Shown here in pieces: positions 1 to 7,497 of a stretch of DNA of 18,967 nucleotides. Position numbers and translations under genes: made by a program. The stretch covers positions 1 through 18,967 of the forward strand of contig JACKMZ010000020.1 of the NCBI GenBank assembly GCA_024235135.1, read 5' to 3'. Source of the DNA: Gammaproteobacteria bacterium (GTDB lineage: Bacteria; Pseudomonadota; Gammaproteobacteria; Competibacterales; Competibacteraceae). The notes under the pieces are model-generated. The model was not told the DNA's origin, ran no database searches, and was given only the letters and a program-made list of their open reading frames with translations. Each line of letters opens with the position of its first letter. Position 1 is the stretch's first letter.

Positions 1-93
1 AACACAAAAAAAGATTTTAGATAGTTCGTCATTTTTATCTCCTATTGGACAGGGTATTCTCAAACAACGATGACAAAACAATACGATTCAATC

Positions 94-137
94 CCTGAAC
101 AGCCACTGAATAACGACTGAACAACGACTGAATTAGC
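94..137. repeat. Four-unit 11-bp tandem array with CTGAA core
   Basis: CTGAA occurs at 95-99, 106-110, 117-121 and 128-132, exactly 11 bp apart. Units two and three are nearly identical over the whole 11 bp (ACTGAATAACG and ACTGAACAACG); the outer two are more diverged. An 11-bp period puts every copy on the same face of the helix. That is the known arrangement of tandem half-sites for OmpR/PhoP-family response regulators, and such a regulator is encoded just downstream. Use as a binding site is inference. Confidence 0.6.
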
Positions 138-213
138 ACAGGATGGATTCATTACTCTAAGCCTAGAAAACCGGTAAGATCTATTAACGTAGCGGTCGTA
201 CAAACGGGGTTGA

Positions 214-229
214 TTCAGTGAGCGTTCAG
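214..229. promoter_or_regulatory. Two TTCAG half-sites 11 bp apart, just upstream of the -35 box
   Basis: TTCAG, the reverse complement of the CTGAA core of the upstream array, occurs at 214-218 and 225-229 with the same 11-bp spacing. The second copy ends five bases before the candidate -35 hexamer (235-240). A tandem direct repeat abutting -35 is where a response regulator of the PhoP/PmrA type would contact RNA polymerase. The likely ligand is the regulator encoded at 639-1322, which would make the operon autoregulated; this is inferred from position and spacing only. Confidence 0.45.
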
Positions 230-234
230 CTTGT

Positions 235-263
235 TTGAATTACGCTTAATCGCGCTCTGTAAT
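235..263 (+). promoter_or_regulatory. Candidate sigma70 promoter for the PepSY-regulator-kinase operon
   Basis: TTGAAT (235-240) and TGTAAT (258-263) are separated by 17 bp and match the -35 and -10 consensus at four and five of six positions. A second possible -10, TACAAT (269-274), has only a poor -35. The start point would be near 270, about 60 nt before the chosen start codon of the PepSY gene. Confidence 0.45.
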
Positions 264-330
264 AGCTGTACAATCTAGGTGTTGTAGGTAGGTGAGCCGA
301 GCTTGTGGGTGGTGGGCAAGGGTGAGGACA

Positions 331-615
331 GTGAACGTAAAATTCAAGGCCGCGCGAGTAATCGCTGGAATTTTGATCGGATGTCTTGCGACAACTGGCG
401 TCTACGCCGGCTCCAAGGGAGACCGGGATTCGTCGCGGCGTGGCGGCAACTCCGACAAAGCGGCCAGCGCGGTGCGCAACGCGACCGGTGGCAAGGTGCT
501 AGGCGTGCGAGGTGGTGACCAGGAGCGCGATGATTATGACGTGCGCGTTCTGCTGCCGGACGGCCGGGTGCGGACCTTGCGCTTCGATCCTCGCACCGGC
601 CATGTATCGGACTGA
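331..615 (+). CDS. Small secreted PepSY-like protein
   Basis: 94 residues from a GTG at 331. The frame is open from a GTG at 292, but 331 is preferred: an AAGGGTGAGG Shine-Dalgarno stretch lies just before it, and it gives a normal signal peptide with basic residues, a hydrophobic core and an alanine-ending cleavage region (VYA, then GSK). The mature part has a basic, Ser/Gly-rich linker and then the PepSY-like pattern: an Ala-rich helix ending in ATGGKVLGV, and a YDVRVLLPDGRVRTLRFDPRTG strand segment. Small periplasmic PepSY proteins are common beside two-component genes and are thought to modulate the sensor or periplasmic proteases; the exact role is unknown. The gap to the response regulator is 23 bp, so co-transcription is likely. 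Family confidence is good, functional confidence low. Confidence 0.72.
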   Translation: MNVKFKAARVIAGILIGCLATTGVYAGSKGDRDSSRRGGNSDKAASAVRNATGGKVLGVRGGDQERDDYDVRVLLPDGRVRTLRFDPRTGHVSD

Positions 616-638
616 TCAAATCTTTATAAATCATTGTT

Positions 639-1322
639 ATGCGCATCCTGATCATTGAAGATGAACGGCCTCTGCAAGAACAGGTTCACACCCGCCTGCG
701 CAGCCAGGGATACGCGGTCGATGCCGCCAGCGACGGCCATTCAGGTCTTTTTCTGGGGATGGAATATCCGATCGATCTGGCGGTCGTGGATTTGGGCCTG
801 CCGGATATCGGCGGCATCGAGGTCATCAAACGCTGGCGCAAGGCGGGGCGTGAGTTCCCCATCCTGATTCTCACCGCCCGAGGGCGCTGGCAGGATAAAG
901 TGGAAGGTCTGGAAGCCGGAGCCGATGATTACTTGGTCAAACCCTTTCATCTGGAAGAGCTGCTGGCCCGCTTGCGCGCCCTGGTCAGGCGGGCCAAAGG
1001 TTGGTCCCAACCGGTACTGCTATGCGATCCCGTCGCCCTCGATACCGGCGCGCAAACGGTGACCGTCGGCGGTCTTCCCATCGAACTGACGGCCTACGAA
1101 TACAAGCTGCTGGAATATCTCATGCTCCATGTCGGTGAGGTCATCTCCAAGACGGAACTGACGGAACACCTTTACGAGGAAGACAGCGACCGGGACAGCA
1201 ATGTGCTAGAGGTTCTGGTGGGTCGCCTGCGCCGCAAACTCGATCCAGACCGCCTACTCAATCCCATCGAGACCTTGCGTGGCAGGGGATATCGGTTCCG
1301 CCTGCCACGCACGGCGGCCTGA
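639..1322 (+). CDS. OmpR/PhoP-family response regulator
   Basis: 227 residues. The N-terminal receiver domain (about 1-115) carries the acidic pair E7/D8, phosphoacceptor D51 in VVDLGLPDIGG, T79 in ILTARG and K101 in LVKPF, so all residues for phosphotransfer are present. The C-terminal winged helix (about 130-222) has the usual LTAYEYKLLEYL start and the SNVLEVLVGRLRRKL recognition region ending in RGRGYRF. Length and motifs fit the PhoP/QseB/PmrA group. The partner kinase gene begins within the last 44 nt of this gene, so the two are translated together. It probably activates envelope or cation-stress genes, as PhoP-like regulators do, but targets cannot be read from the sequence. The 11-bp-spaced CTGAA/TTCAG repeats upstream of the operon are candidate binding sites. 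Confidence 0.93.
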   Translation: MRILIIEDERPLQEQVHTRLRSQGYAVDAASDGHSGLFLGMEYPIDLAVVDLGLPDIGGIEVIKRWRKAGREFPILILTARGRWQDKVEGLEAGADDYLVKPFHLEELLARLRALVRRAKGWSQPVLLCDPVALDTGAQTVTVGGLPIELTAYEYKLLEYLMLHVGEVISKTELTEHLYEEDSDRDSNVLEVLVGRLRRKLDPDRLLNPIETLRGRGYRFRLPRTAA

Positions 1323-2676
1323 CGGGTTCTCCCTCAGAACCCGCCTGCTGATCGCCGCCAGCGGCGTCCTGCTGGCGTTTCTCGGGCTGACCGGCCTGGC
1401 CCTGGATCAAGCCTTCCGCGACAGCTCGATGGTGGCGGTGCATGATCGCCTGCAGGCGCAGGTATACATGTTGCTGGGTTCCGCCGATCTTTCCGCCAGC
1501 GGCCAACTGGCGTTGCCCGAAGCCCTGCCTGAAGCGCGTTTCGGCATGCCCGGCTCCGGGCTCTACGCGCGGGTGATGGACCGAGACGGCCAGGTTATCT
1601 GGCGCTCCGCCTCCTTGCTGGGTCTGTCACTGCCCGTGCCTTCCTCGCTGCTGATTCCCGGTCAATTCGTCTTCGAACCGATTGACGCCAGCGACGGCAC
1701 CTCGCTGTTCAGCTTGAACTTCACCGTCAGTTGGGAAGTCACGACAAGTACCTACCGTTACTACACCTTTCAAGTCGCCGAGACGCAGCGGGGATTCGAC
1801 GACCAGGTCGCCGGCTTTCGACGCAGCCTGGGGGGTTGGCTGCTGGCCTCCGGTCTGGTTTTGCTGCTTGGGCAGGGGATCATGCTCGGATGGAGTCTGC
1901 GGCCTCTGCGCCAGGTCGCCCATGAAGTGCGCGAAATCGAAACCGGACGACAAACCGAATTGATCGGTGCCTACCCGGTCGAACTGCGGCTTCTGACCGA
2001 AAGCCTAAACGCGCTCATCCATCACAGTCAGGCCCAGCTCGAACGCTATCGTCATGCCGTGGGCGATCTGGCCCATAGCCTGAAAACCCCGTTGGCGGTA
2101 TTGCGCGGTGCGGTGGAAGCCCCGTCCACCGATCTGGCGGAGACGGTGAGGGAGCAGGTGGAACGCATGAACCGAACCGTGGAGTACCAACTCCAACGCG
2201 CGGCCGTATCGGGGCGGATCGCCTTGGCCGCCCCGCTCCAGGTTGCAACCACCGTACGCAAAGTCGTGGAGGCCTTGCGCAAGGTTTACGAACAAAAACA
2301 GTTGCGTTGGCACAGCGAGATTGACGAAACCGCACTGTTCTACGGGGATGAAGGGGACTTACTGGAAATCCTCGGTAACCTGGCGGACAACGCCTGCAAA
2401 TGGGCGCGTACCCGCGTTATCGTGCGCGCCCGCCGGGAAACGGGACCGGATAGCACCTTATGTCTGCTGGAAGTCGAGGACGATGGACCGGGCATTCCCG
2501 TGGAGCAGCGTTCCCTGCTTCTCCAACGCGGCGCCCGCGCCGACCCCAGCGTGGCCGGGCACGGTATCGGATTGGCCATCGTCAGGGATATCGTCGAGGA
2601 AGCCTATCTGGGCAAATTGGAAATCGACCAGGGGCGGCTGGGCGGTGCGTTGTTGCGCGTACGCCTGCGCTTTTGA
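1279..2676 (+). CDS. PhoQ-like sensor histidine kinase
   Basis: 465 residues from GTG 1279, the only ordinary start codon in frame before the first membrane segment. It overlaps the regulator gene by 44 nt and has a weak ribosome site. One membrane helix lies near 21-43 and a second near 186-207, enclosing a periplasmic sensor of about 140 residues. A HAMP-like segment begins around 208. The dimerisation/H box is DLAHSLKTPLAVL with H266, the form typical of PhoQ. The ATPase domain has the N box at LADNACKWA (N371), G1 at EDDGPGIP and G2 at GHGIGLAI. I see no run of acidic residues comparable to the cation-sensing patch of E. coli PhoQ, so the stimulus may differ. It should phosphorylate the regulator encoded just upstream at the inner membrane. 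Confidence 0.9.
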   Translation: MAGDIGSACHARRPDGFSLRTRLLIAASGVLLAFLGLTGLALDQAFRDSSMVAVHDRLQAQVYMLLGSADLSASGQLALPEALPEARFGMPGSGLYARVMDRDGQVIWRSASLLGLSLPVPSSLLIPGQFVFEPIDASDGTSLFSLNFTVSWEVTTSTYRYYTFQVAETQRGFDDQVAGFRRSLGGWLLASGLVLLLGQGIMLGWSLRPLRQVAHEVREIETGRQTELIGAYPVELRLLTESLNALIHHSQAQLERYRHAVGDLAHSLKTPLAVLRGAVEAPSTDLAETVREQVERMNRTVEYQLQRAAVSGRIALAAPLQVATTVRKVVEALRKVYEQKQLRWHSEIDETALFYGDEGDLLEILGNLADNACKWARTRVIVRARRETGPDSTLCLLEVEDDGPGIPVEQRSLLLQRGARADPSVAGHGIGLAIVRDIVEEAYLGKLEIDQGRLGGALLRVRLRF

Positions 2677-2805
2677 CGTGGGTCCCTTCCGCCTACGCCT
2701 GAAATGACGCCACACGCAGATCGAGGCGAGGAGCGCCAGGGATTGGGGGCCGGCCGCTAATGTGATACGGTGTATGTTCTTGCGAATTACCTGAAGAGAC
2801 AACCC

Positions 2806-3093
2806 ATGTCGCTCGGACCCGAGGAAGTCAAAAAAATCGCTTACCTGGCGCGCCTTGCCGTCAGCGAAGATGACGTGCCCGCCTATGCCCGCAATCTCTC
2901 GTCCATCCTGGATCTGGTGGCGCAGATGAACACTGTCGATACCCGAGGTATCGAACCGCTGGCCCATCCGCTGGCGATGACCCAGCGTCTGCGCTCCGAT
3001 GAACCCACGGAACCCGATCAGCGGACCCTGTTCCAAGGCATCGCACCGCAGGTCGAAGCCGGCCTGTATCTGGTCCCCAAAGTCATAGAATAA
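2806..3093 (+). CDS. gatC: Asp/Glu-tRNA(Asn/Gln) amidotransferase subunit C
   Basis: 95 residues from ATG 2806, preceded by AAGAGA at a suitable distance. The same frame opens at a GTG at 2770, but family members begin at MSLGPEEVKKIAYLARLAV, so the ATG is chosen. GatC is a small mostly helical subunit that wraps around GatA and stabilises the GatA-GatB complex, which amidates misacylated Glu-tRNA(Gln) or Asp-tRNA(Asn) in the cytosol. The central helix motif ILDLVAQMNTVDTRGIEPLAHP and the C-terminal QVEAGLYLVPKVIE tail are characteristic. It is the first gene of gatCAB, with gatA 59 bp downstream. The 129 bp upstream, after the kinase gene, contain no clear terminator, so the promoter is uncertain. 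Confidence 0.95.
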   Translation: MSLGPEEVKKIAYLARLAVSEDDVPAYARNLSSILDLVAQMNTVDTRGIEPLAHPLAMTQRLRSDEPTEPDQRTLFQGIAPQVEAGLYLVPKVIE

Positions 3094-3152
3094 CCTCAAG
3101 CCCGCGGGAACAACGTCGCCGACTGCCCCGCACGGCCCGCCAACCAGCACCC

Positions 3153-4604
3153 ATGCACGATAAGACCATCGCCCAGTTGTCCGCCGGCCTTGCCGCCGGG
3201 AAGTTTTCCAGCGCGGAACTGGTCCGCGCCCTGCTCGAACGCATCGAACGTTTCAACGGCACGCTCAATGCGTTTATCACCGTCACCGCCGATCAGGCGC
3301 TGGCTCAGGCTCAGGCGGCCGATCAGCGCCGCGCCGCCGGCCAGGGCGGGCCATTGACCGGCATCCCCATCGCCCACAAGGATATTTTCTGCACGCTCGG
3401 CGTAAAAACGTCCTGTGGTTCGCGGATGCTGGACAATTTCATCGCACCCTACAACGCCACGGTGGTAGAAAAGTTCGACGCCGCAGGCGTCGTGATGCTG
3501 GGCAAGACTAATCTGGATGAGTTCGCCATGGGCTCGTCGACGGAAACCAGCTATTACGGCCCGGTGCGTAATCCCTGGGATCTGGATGCCGTGCCCGGCG
3601 GTTCCTCGGGTGGTTCCGCAGCGGCGGTGGCGGCCTGTCTGGCACCCGGAGCGACCGGCACCGACACCGGGGGCTCGATTCGTCAACCGGCCGCCCTGTG
3701 CGGTATCACTGGTCTCAAGCCCACCTACGGCCGGGTCTCGCGCTGGGGCATGATCGCTTATGCCTCCAGCCTTGATCAGGGTGGCGCCATGGCCCGCAGC
3801 GCCGAGGATGTCGCTCTGTTGCTGCAAATCATGGCGGGTTTCGACCCGCGCGACTCGACCAGCGCGGAACAACCGGTGCCGGACTACGGGGCGAGCCTGA
3901 ACGACGATATCCGGGATCTGACCATCGGGCTGCCCAAGGAATATTTCGGCGAGGGCCTGGACGCGGACGTGGCGCGAGCCATTGAGGACGCCATCGCGGA
4001 ATACCGGAAGCTGGGCGCGACGGTCAAGGACATCAGCCTGCCCAACGCGCCCCTGGCGATCCCGGCCTATTACGTGATCGCGCCCGCCGAGTGTTCCTCC
4101 AATCTGGCTCGTTTCGACGGCGTACGCTACGGCTATCGCTGCGCGGAGCCCCAGGATCTGTTGGATTTGTACACCCGCTCCCGTGGCGAAGGCTTCGGCT
4201 CGGAAGTCAAGCGCCGTATCATGATCGGCGCCTATGCCCTGTCGGCCGGCTATTACGACGCGTACTACCTGAAAGCGCAACAGATCCGCCGTCTGATCAG
4301 CGAGGATTTCCGCAAGGCTTTCACCGAAGTGGACGTGATCATGGGGCCGAGTTCGCCGACCGTCGCCTTCAACCTGGGCGAAAAGGTGGATGATCCGGTC
4401 ACCATGTACTTATCCGACATCTACACCATTGCCGTGAATCTGGCTGGCTTGCCCGGCATGTCGGTGCCGGTGGGCTTCGCCAAAGGCCGGCCGGTGGGAT
4501 TGCAGATCATCGGCGACTACTTCGCCGAGGCCCGTTTGTTGAACGTGGCGCATCGCTATCAGCAGGCCAGCGATTGGCACACCCGCGTTCCTGCGGGATT
4601 CTGA
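3153..4604 (+). CDS. gatA: Asp/Glu-tRNA(Asn/Gln) amidotransferase subunit A
   Basis: 483 residues, the usual length. This is the glutaminase subunit: it frees ammonia from glutamine and passes it to GatB. The amidase-signature catalytic triad is intact: K76 in IAHKDIF, the cis-serine S151 in PGGSSGGSAAAVAA and nucleophile S175 in GTDTGGSIRQPA. Downstream are the conserved GLKPTYGRVSRWG segment and the C-terminal LPGMSVPVGF region that closes the glutamine pocket. The start ATG has only a weak upstream ribosome site but matches the family N-terminus. It sits between gatC and gatB with short gaps (59 and 22 bp), consistent with one transcript. The large antisense open frame over this gene is a codon-bias shadow. 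Confidence 0.97.
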   Translation: MHDKTIAQLSAGLAAGKFSSAELVRALLERIERFNGTLNAFITVTADQALAQAQAADQRRAAGQGGPLTGIPIAHKDIFCTLGVKTSCGSRMLDNFIAPYNATVVEKFDAAGVVMLGKTNLDEFAMGSSTETSYYGPVRNPWDLDAVPGGSSGGSAAAVAACLAPGATGTDTGGSIRQPAALCGITGLKPTYGRVSRWGMIAYASSLDQGGAMARSAEDVALLLQIMAGFDPRDSTSAEQPVPDYGASLNDDIRDLTIGLPKEYFGEGLDADVARAIEDAIAEYRKLGATVKDISLPNAPLAIPAYYVIAPAECSSNLARFDGVRYGYRCAEPQDLLDLYTRSRGEGFGSEVKRRIMIGAYALSAGYYDAYYLKAQQIRRLISEDFRKAFTEVDVIMGPSSPTVAFNLGEKVDDPVTMYLSDIYTIAVNLAGLPGMSVPVGFAKGRPVGLQIIGDYFAEARLLNVAHRYQQASDWHTRVPAGF

Positions 4605-4626
4605 CCAGTTCGAGAGAAGGTGACGC

Positions 4627-6066
4627 ATGATGGAATGGGAATCGGTCATCGGGTTGGAAATTCACGCCCAACTCGCCACCAAGAGCAAGATTTTCTCCGG
4701 CGCGGCCACGGCCTATGGGGCGGCGCCCAACACCCAAGCCTGCGCCATTGATCTCGGCCTGCCAGGCGTGTTGCCGGTGTTGAACACGGATGCCGTGCGC
4801 ATGGCGGCCATGTTCGGTCTGGCCGTCGAGGCGACGGTCGCCGAGCGTTCCGTGTTCGCCCGCAAGAATTATTTTTATCCCGACTTGCCCAAGGGATACC
4901 AGATCAGCCAATACGAGCTACCGGTGGTCCACCAGGGCCACCTGATCATCGATTTGGACGATGGCACGACTAAGACCATCGGGATTACCCGCGCCCATCT
5001 GGAAGAAGACGCCGGAAAATCCCTGCACGAGGATTTCAGCGGGATGACGGGCATCGATCTCAACCGGGCCGGCACCCCGTTGCTGGAAATCGTTTCCGAA
5101 CCGGACCTGCGCTCCGCCAAGGAAGCCGTAGCCTATATGAAAAAGATCCATACCCTGGTGCGCTATTTGGGCATTTGCGATGGCAACATGCAGGAAGGAT
5201 CGTTCCGCTGCGACGCCAATGTCTCGGTGCGTCCCAAGGGCCAGGAACGCTTCGGCACCCGCGCGGAAATCAAGAATCTCAACTCCTTCCGCTTCGTGGA
5301 ACGGGCTATCGAGTACGAGATCGAACGCCAGATCCATCTGTTGGAAGACGGCGGCACCGTTGTCCAGGAGACCCGTCTATACGACCCCGATCAGGGTGAA
5401 ACGCGGTCCATGCGCAGCAAGGAAGAAGCGAACGATTACCGCTATTTTCCCGACCCCGATTTGTTGCCGTTGAGTATCGACACGGCGTTTATCGAAGCCG
5501 CTCGCCAAGCCTTGCCGGAATTGCCCGACGCCAAGCGGGAACGCTTCATGGGCGAATATCAACTGAGCGCCTACGATGCCGCTTTGCTGACCGTCAGTCG
5601 CGATTTGGCGGATTATTTCGAGGCCACGGTAGCGGCCTTGGGTGGTGAAGCCAAGCTGTGCGCAAACTGGGTGATGGGCGATTTGTCCGGCTTTCTTAAC
5701 AAGGAAAGCAAGGACATTGGCGACAGCCCCGTCGATCCAAGCCAACTAGCCGGTTTGTTACGGCGTATCCAAGACCAGACCATTTCCGGGAAGATCGCCA
5801 AGGAAGTCTTCGAAGCGATGTGGCAGGGGGCGGGTGATGCCGATGCCGTTATCGATCAACGGGGTTTACGGCAGATCACGGATAGTTCGGCGATCGAGCA
5901 GATCATCGATACGGTGATCGAAACCAATCCCAACCAACTGGCCCAGTATCGCTCGGGCAAGGATAAGCTGTTCGGTTTCTTCGTCGGACAGGTGATGAAA
6001 GCCTCCAAGGGCAAAGCCAATCCTCAGCAGGTCAACGAACTGCTCCTGAAGAAGCTCGCCGGTTGA
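4627..6066 (+). CDS. gatB: Asp/Glu-tRNA(Asn/Gln) amidotransferase subunit B
   Basis: 479 residues. GatB phosphorylates the tRNA-bound Glu or Asp with ATP and completes amidation with ammonia from GatA. Seen in order: the N-terminal VIGLEIHAQLATKSKIFSG signature, the LPKGYQISQYE motif of the kinase-like cradle, the DLNRAGTPLLEIVSEPD segment, and RAEIKNLNSFRFVERAI. The C-terminal helical tRNA-binding domain (about 330-479, GatB/YqeY type) ends in GKDKLFGFFVGQVMKASKGKANP. The start could be either of two adjacent ATGs; GAGAAGG lies 6-9 bases upstream. The stop codon overlaps the hslO start (TGATG), so the two genes are translationally coupled. Confidence 0.97.
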   Translation: MMEWESVIGLEIHAQLATKSKIFSGAATAYGAAPNTQACAIDLGLPGVLPVLNTDAVRMAAMFGLAVEATVAERSVFARKNYFYPDLPKGYQISQYELPVVHQGHLIIDLDDGTTKTIGITRAHLEEDAGKSLHEDFSGMTGIDLNRAGTPLLEIVSEPDLRSAKEAVAYMKKIHTLVRYLGICDGNMQEGSFRCDANVSVRPKGQERFGTRAEIKNLNSFRFVERAIEYEIERQIHLLEDGGTVVQETRLYDPDQGETRSMRSKEEANDYRYFPDPDLLPLSIDTAFIEAARQALPELPDAKRERFMGEYQLSAYDAALLTVSRDLADYFEATVAALGGEAKLCANWVMGDLSGFLNKESKDIGDSPVDPSQLAGLLRRIQDQTISGKIAKEVFEAMWQGAGDADAVIDQRGLRQITDSSAIEQIIDTVIETNPNQLAQYRSGKDKLFGFFVGQVMKASKGKANPQQVNELLLKKLAG

Positions 6067-6956
6067 TGGCCACGCAAATCGTGAGAGTCCGCGATGCGCT
6101 GCATCGCTTTCTCTTCGAGCACCTGGACGTGCGGGGCGAACTCGTGCATCTGGACGACTCATGGAAGGCAGTGCTGGAACGGCGTGCCTACGCGCCGGTT
6201 CTGCGCCGCGTACTGGGAGAAGCCATGGCGGCCGCCGCGCTGTTGTCGGCTACGATCAAATTCCAGGGCTTGTTGACCCTGCAATTGCAAGGTCAGGGTC
6301 CGTTGCGCCTGCTGGTCGTGCAATGCACCCATGACGGCCAATTGCGCGGGCTGGCTCGCGCCAACGGCGGGGCCATCGAGGAACAACCGCTGGACCGATT
6401 GTGCGTGGACGGCACGCTGACCATCACCATCGACTCAGGCGCCGAACAAGACCGTCATCAGGGCATTGTCAGCCTGGAAGGCGGATCCTTGGCCGCCGCG
6501 CTGGAACGGTATTTCGCTCGCTCGGAGCAATTGCCGACGCGCTTGTATCTCAGCGCCGATCAACACACGGCCGCCGGTCTGTTGCTGCAACAGGTGCCCG
6601 GCCTTGACGCCGACCCGGACGCTTGGCCGCGTATCGAAATCCTGGGTGATACCGTGACCGAAACGGAGCTGCTGACGCTGGAAGCCCGCCAACTCATCCG
6701 CCGTCTGTTTCACCAAGAGGATGTGCGTCTGTTCGCTGCCCGCGAACTGTGTTTCCAATGTTCGTGTTCGGCGCAACGCACGGCAACCCTGCTGCGCGCC
6801 CTGGGCCAGGAAGAAGTGCAAGCGATCGTGGCCGAACAGGGACAGATCAGCGTGACCTGTGAATTCTGCGGAAAACAATATGTATTCGATCCGGTAGACG
6901 CGGCGGGCCTGTTTGCGGCTGTGCCGCCGCCGGGTGGTTCTACGACGCGGCATTGA
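6066..6956 (+). CDS. hslO: Hsp33 redox-activated chaperone
   Basis: 296 residues from ATG 6066, which overlaps the gatB stop by one base. Hsp33 is a cytosolic holdase that becomes active when oxidants release its zinc. The zinc ligands are C232-x-C234 and C265-x-x-C268, the same numbers as in E. coli Hsp33; an additional C229 precedes them. The N-terminal substrate-binding core includes VLGEAMAAAALLSATIKFQGLLTLQLQGQGPL in its usual place, followed by the linker helices around 180-225. Position inside a gatCAB-mpl-ubiX cluster suggests constitutive transcription with these housekeeping genes. The stop overlaps a possible TTG start of the next gene. Confidence 0.96.
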   Translation: MATQIVRVRDALHRFLFEHLDVRGELVHLDDSWKAVLERRAYAPVLRRVLGEAMAAAALLSATIKFQGLLTLQLQGQGPLRLLVVQCTHDGQLRGLARANGGAIEEQPLDRLCVDGTLTITIDSGAEQDRHQGIVSLEGGSLAAALERYFARSEQLPTRLYLSADQHTAAGLLLQQVPGLDADPDAWPRIEILGDTVTETELLTLEARQLIRRLFHQEDVRLFAARELCFQCSCSAQRTATLLRALGQEEVQAIVAEQGQISVTCEFCGKQYVFDPVDAAGLFAAVPPPGGSTTRH

Positions 6957-6967
6957 ACGCTGGCGGC

Positions 6968-7495
6968 ATGTCAGCCCTGTTCGATCTGTTTCTGAACATC
7001 TGCCTGTTGCGCAAAGGCCCCCAGCATGTACCCGCCTCCAGCGCCTTGCTGAATCTCAGCCTGCTGTGCTATGGACTGTCGGGCCTGATGTTGCTGATGG
7101 CCAGCGAAACGCCCCAGGGAATGCTGCTGATTCTGGTCGACCTCGTTTTGCTGATCAGCTTGAGTTATGCCCTACTGAACCTGGCCGGCAAACGACAGCG
7201 GTTCGGGCAAACGCTAACGGCACTGGCGGGCACGGGCGTATTGCTGCAATTATTGGCTTTGCCGTTGGCGGCATGGATCGCTCAGGCCGGCGCGCAACAG
7301 CAATCGGCGGCCTTGCCCAGCCTGCTTTATCTGCTCTTGTTGGGCTGGAGCATCGTGGTAATGGGCCACATTCTGCGGCACGCCCTATCCACTTCACTGG
7401 CGCTCGGCGTACTGTATGCGCTGGGCTATTTGATTATTTCCTGGAACTTGTCGGACTGGCTGACGCCAGCGAGTCAGGTGAGTCAGGTAGGTTAA
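6968..7495 (+). CDS. Unnamed integral membrane protein between hslO and mpl
   Basis: 175 residues from ATG 6968; an in-frame TTG at 6953, overlapping the hslO stop, would add five residues. I do not recognise an assigned family. After a short N-terminus (MSALFDLFLNICLLRKGPQHVPAS, quoted in two parts: MSALFDLFLN and ICLLRKGPQHVPAS) there are about five hydrophobic segments near 25-45, 51-72, 82-105, 117-137 and 143-160. The first, GPQHVPAS-type cytosolic loop and the short charged loop KRQRFG suggest an in/out orientation but give no activity. There are no obvious catalytic motifs. It lies 11 bp after hslO and 2 bp before the mpl start, so it is co-expressed with the murein-recycling ligase. 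A role at the inner membrane linked to envelope recycling or simple co-transcription are both possible. Confidence 0.75.
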   Translation: MSALFDLFLNICLLRKGPQHVPASSALLNLSLLCYGLSGLMLLMASETPQGMLLILVDLVLLISLSYALLNLAGKRQRFGQTLTALAGTGVLLQLLALPLAAWIAQAGAQQQSAALPSLLYLLLLGWSIVVMGHILRHALSTSLALGVLYALGYLIISWNLSDWLTPASQVSQVG

Positions 7496-7497
7496 AC

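Larger units (their letters stand above)
1..330. other. Non-coding upstream region of the PepSY/two-component operon
   Basis: About 330 bp without a credible gene on either strand. It is AT-richer than the coding DNA that follows. It contains a four-unit tandem array (94-137), a pair of the same pentamer in reverse orientation (214-229) and a candidate promoter (235-263), described separately. Positions 1-93 are A/T-rich and I recognise nothing specific in them. Confidence 0.6.

Noticed and set aside
2458..3150. 230-codon minus-strand frame spanning the kinase end and gatC
   Set aside because: It crosses two well-supported plus-strand genes and an intergenic region, and shows no protein-family signature.
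3096..4280. 394-codon open frame on the minus strand opposite gatA
   Set aside because: It lies entirely antisense to a clearly conserved gatA, has no family features and a composition expected from the complement of GC-rich codons.
6913..7497. N-terminal extension of the mpl frame to 650 codons
   Set aside because: The extension overlaps hslO and the membrane-protein gene out of frame, and Mpl family proteins start at HIHILGIGGTF.
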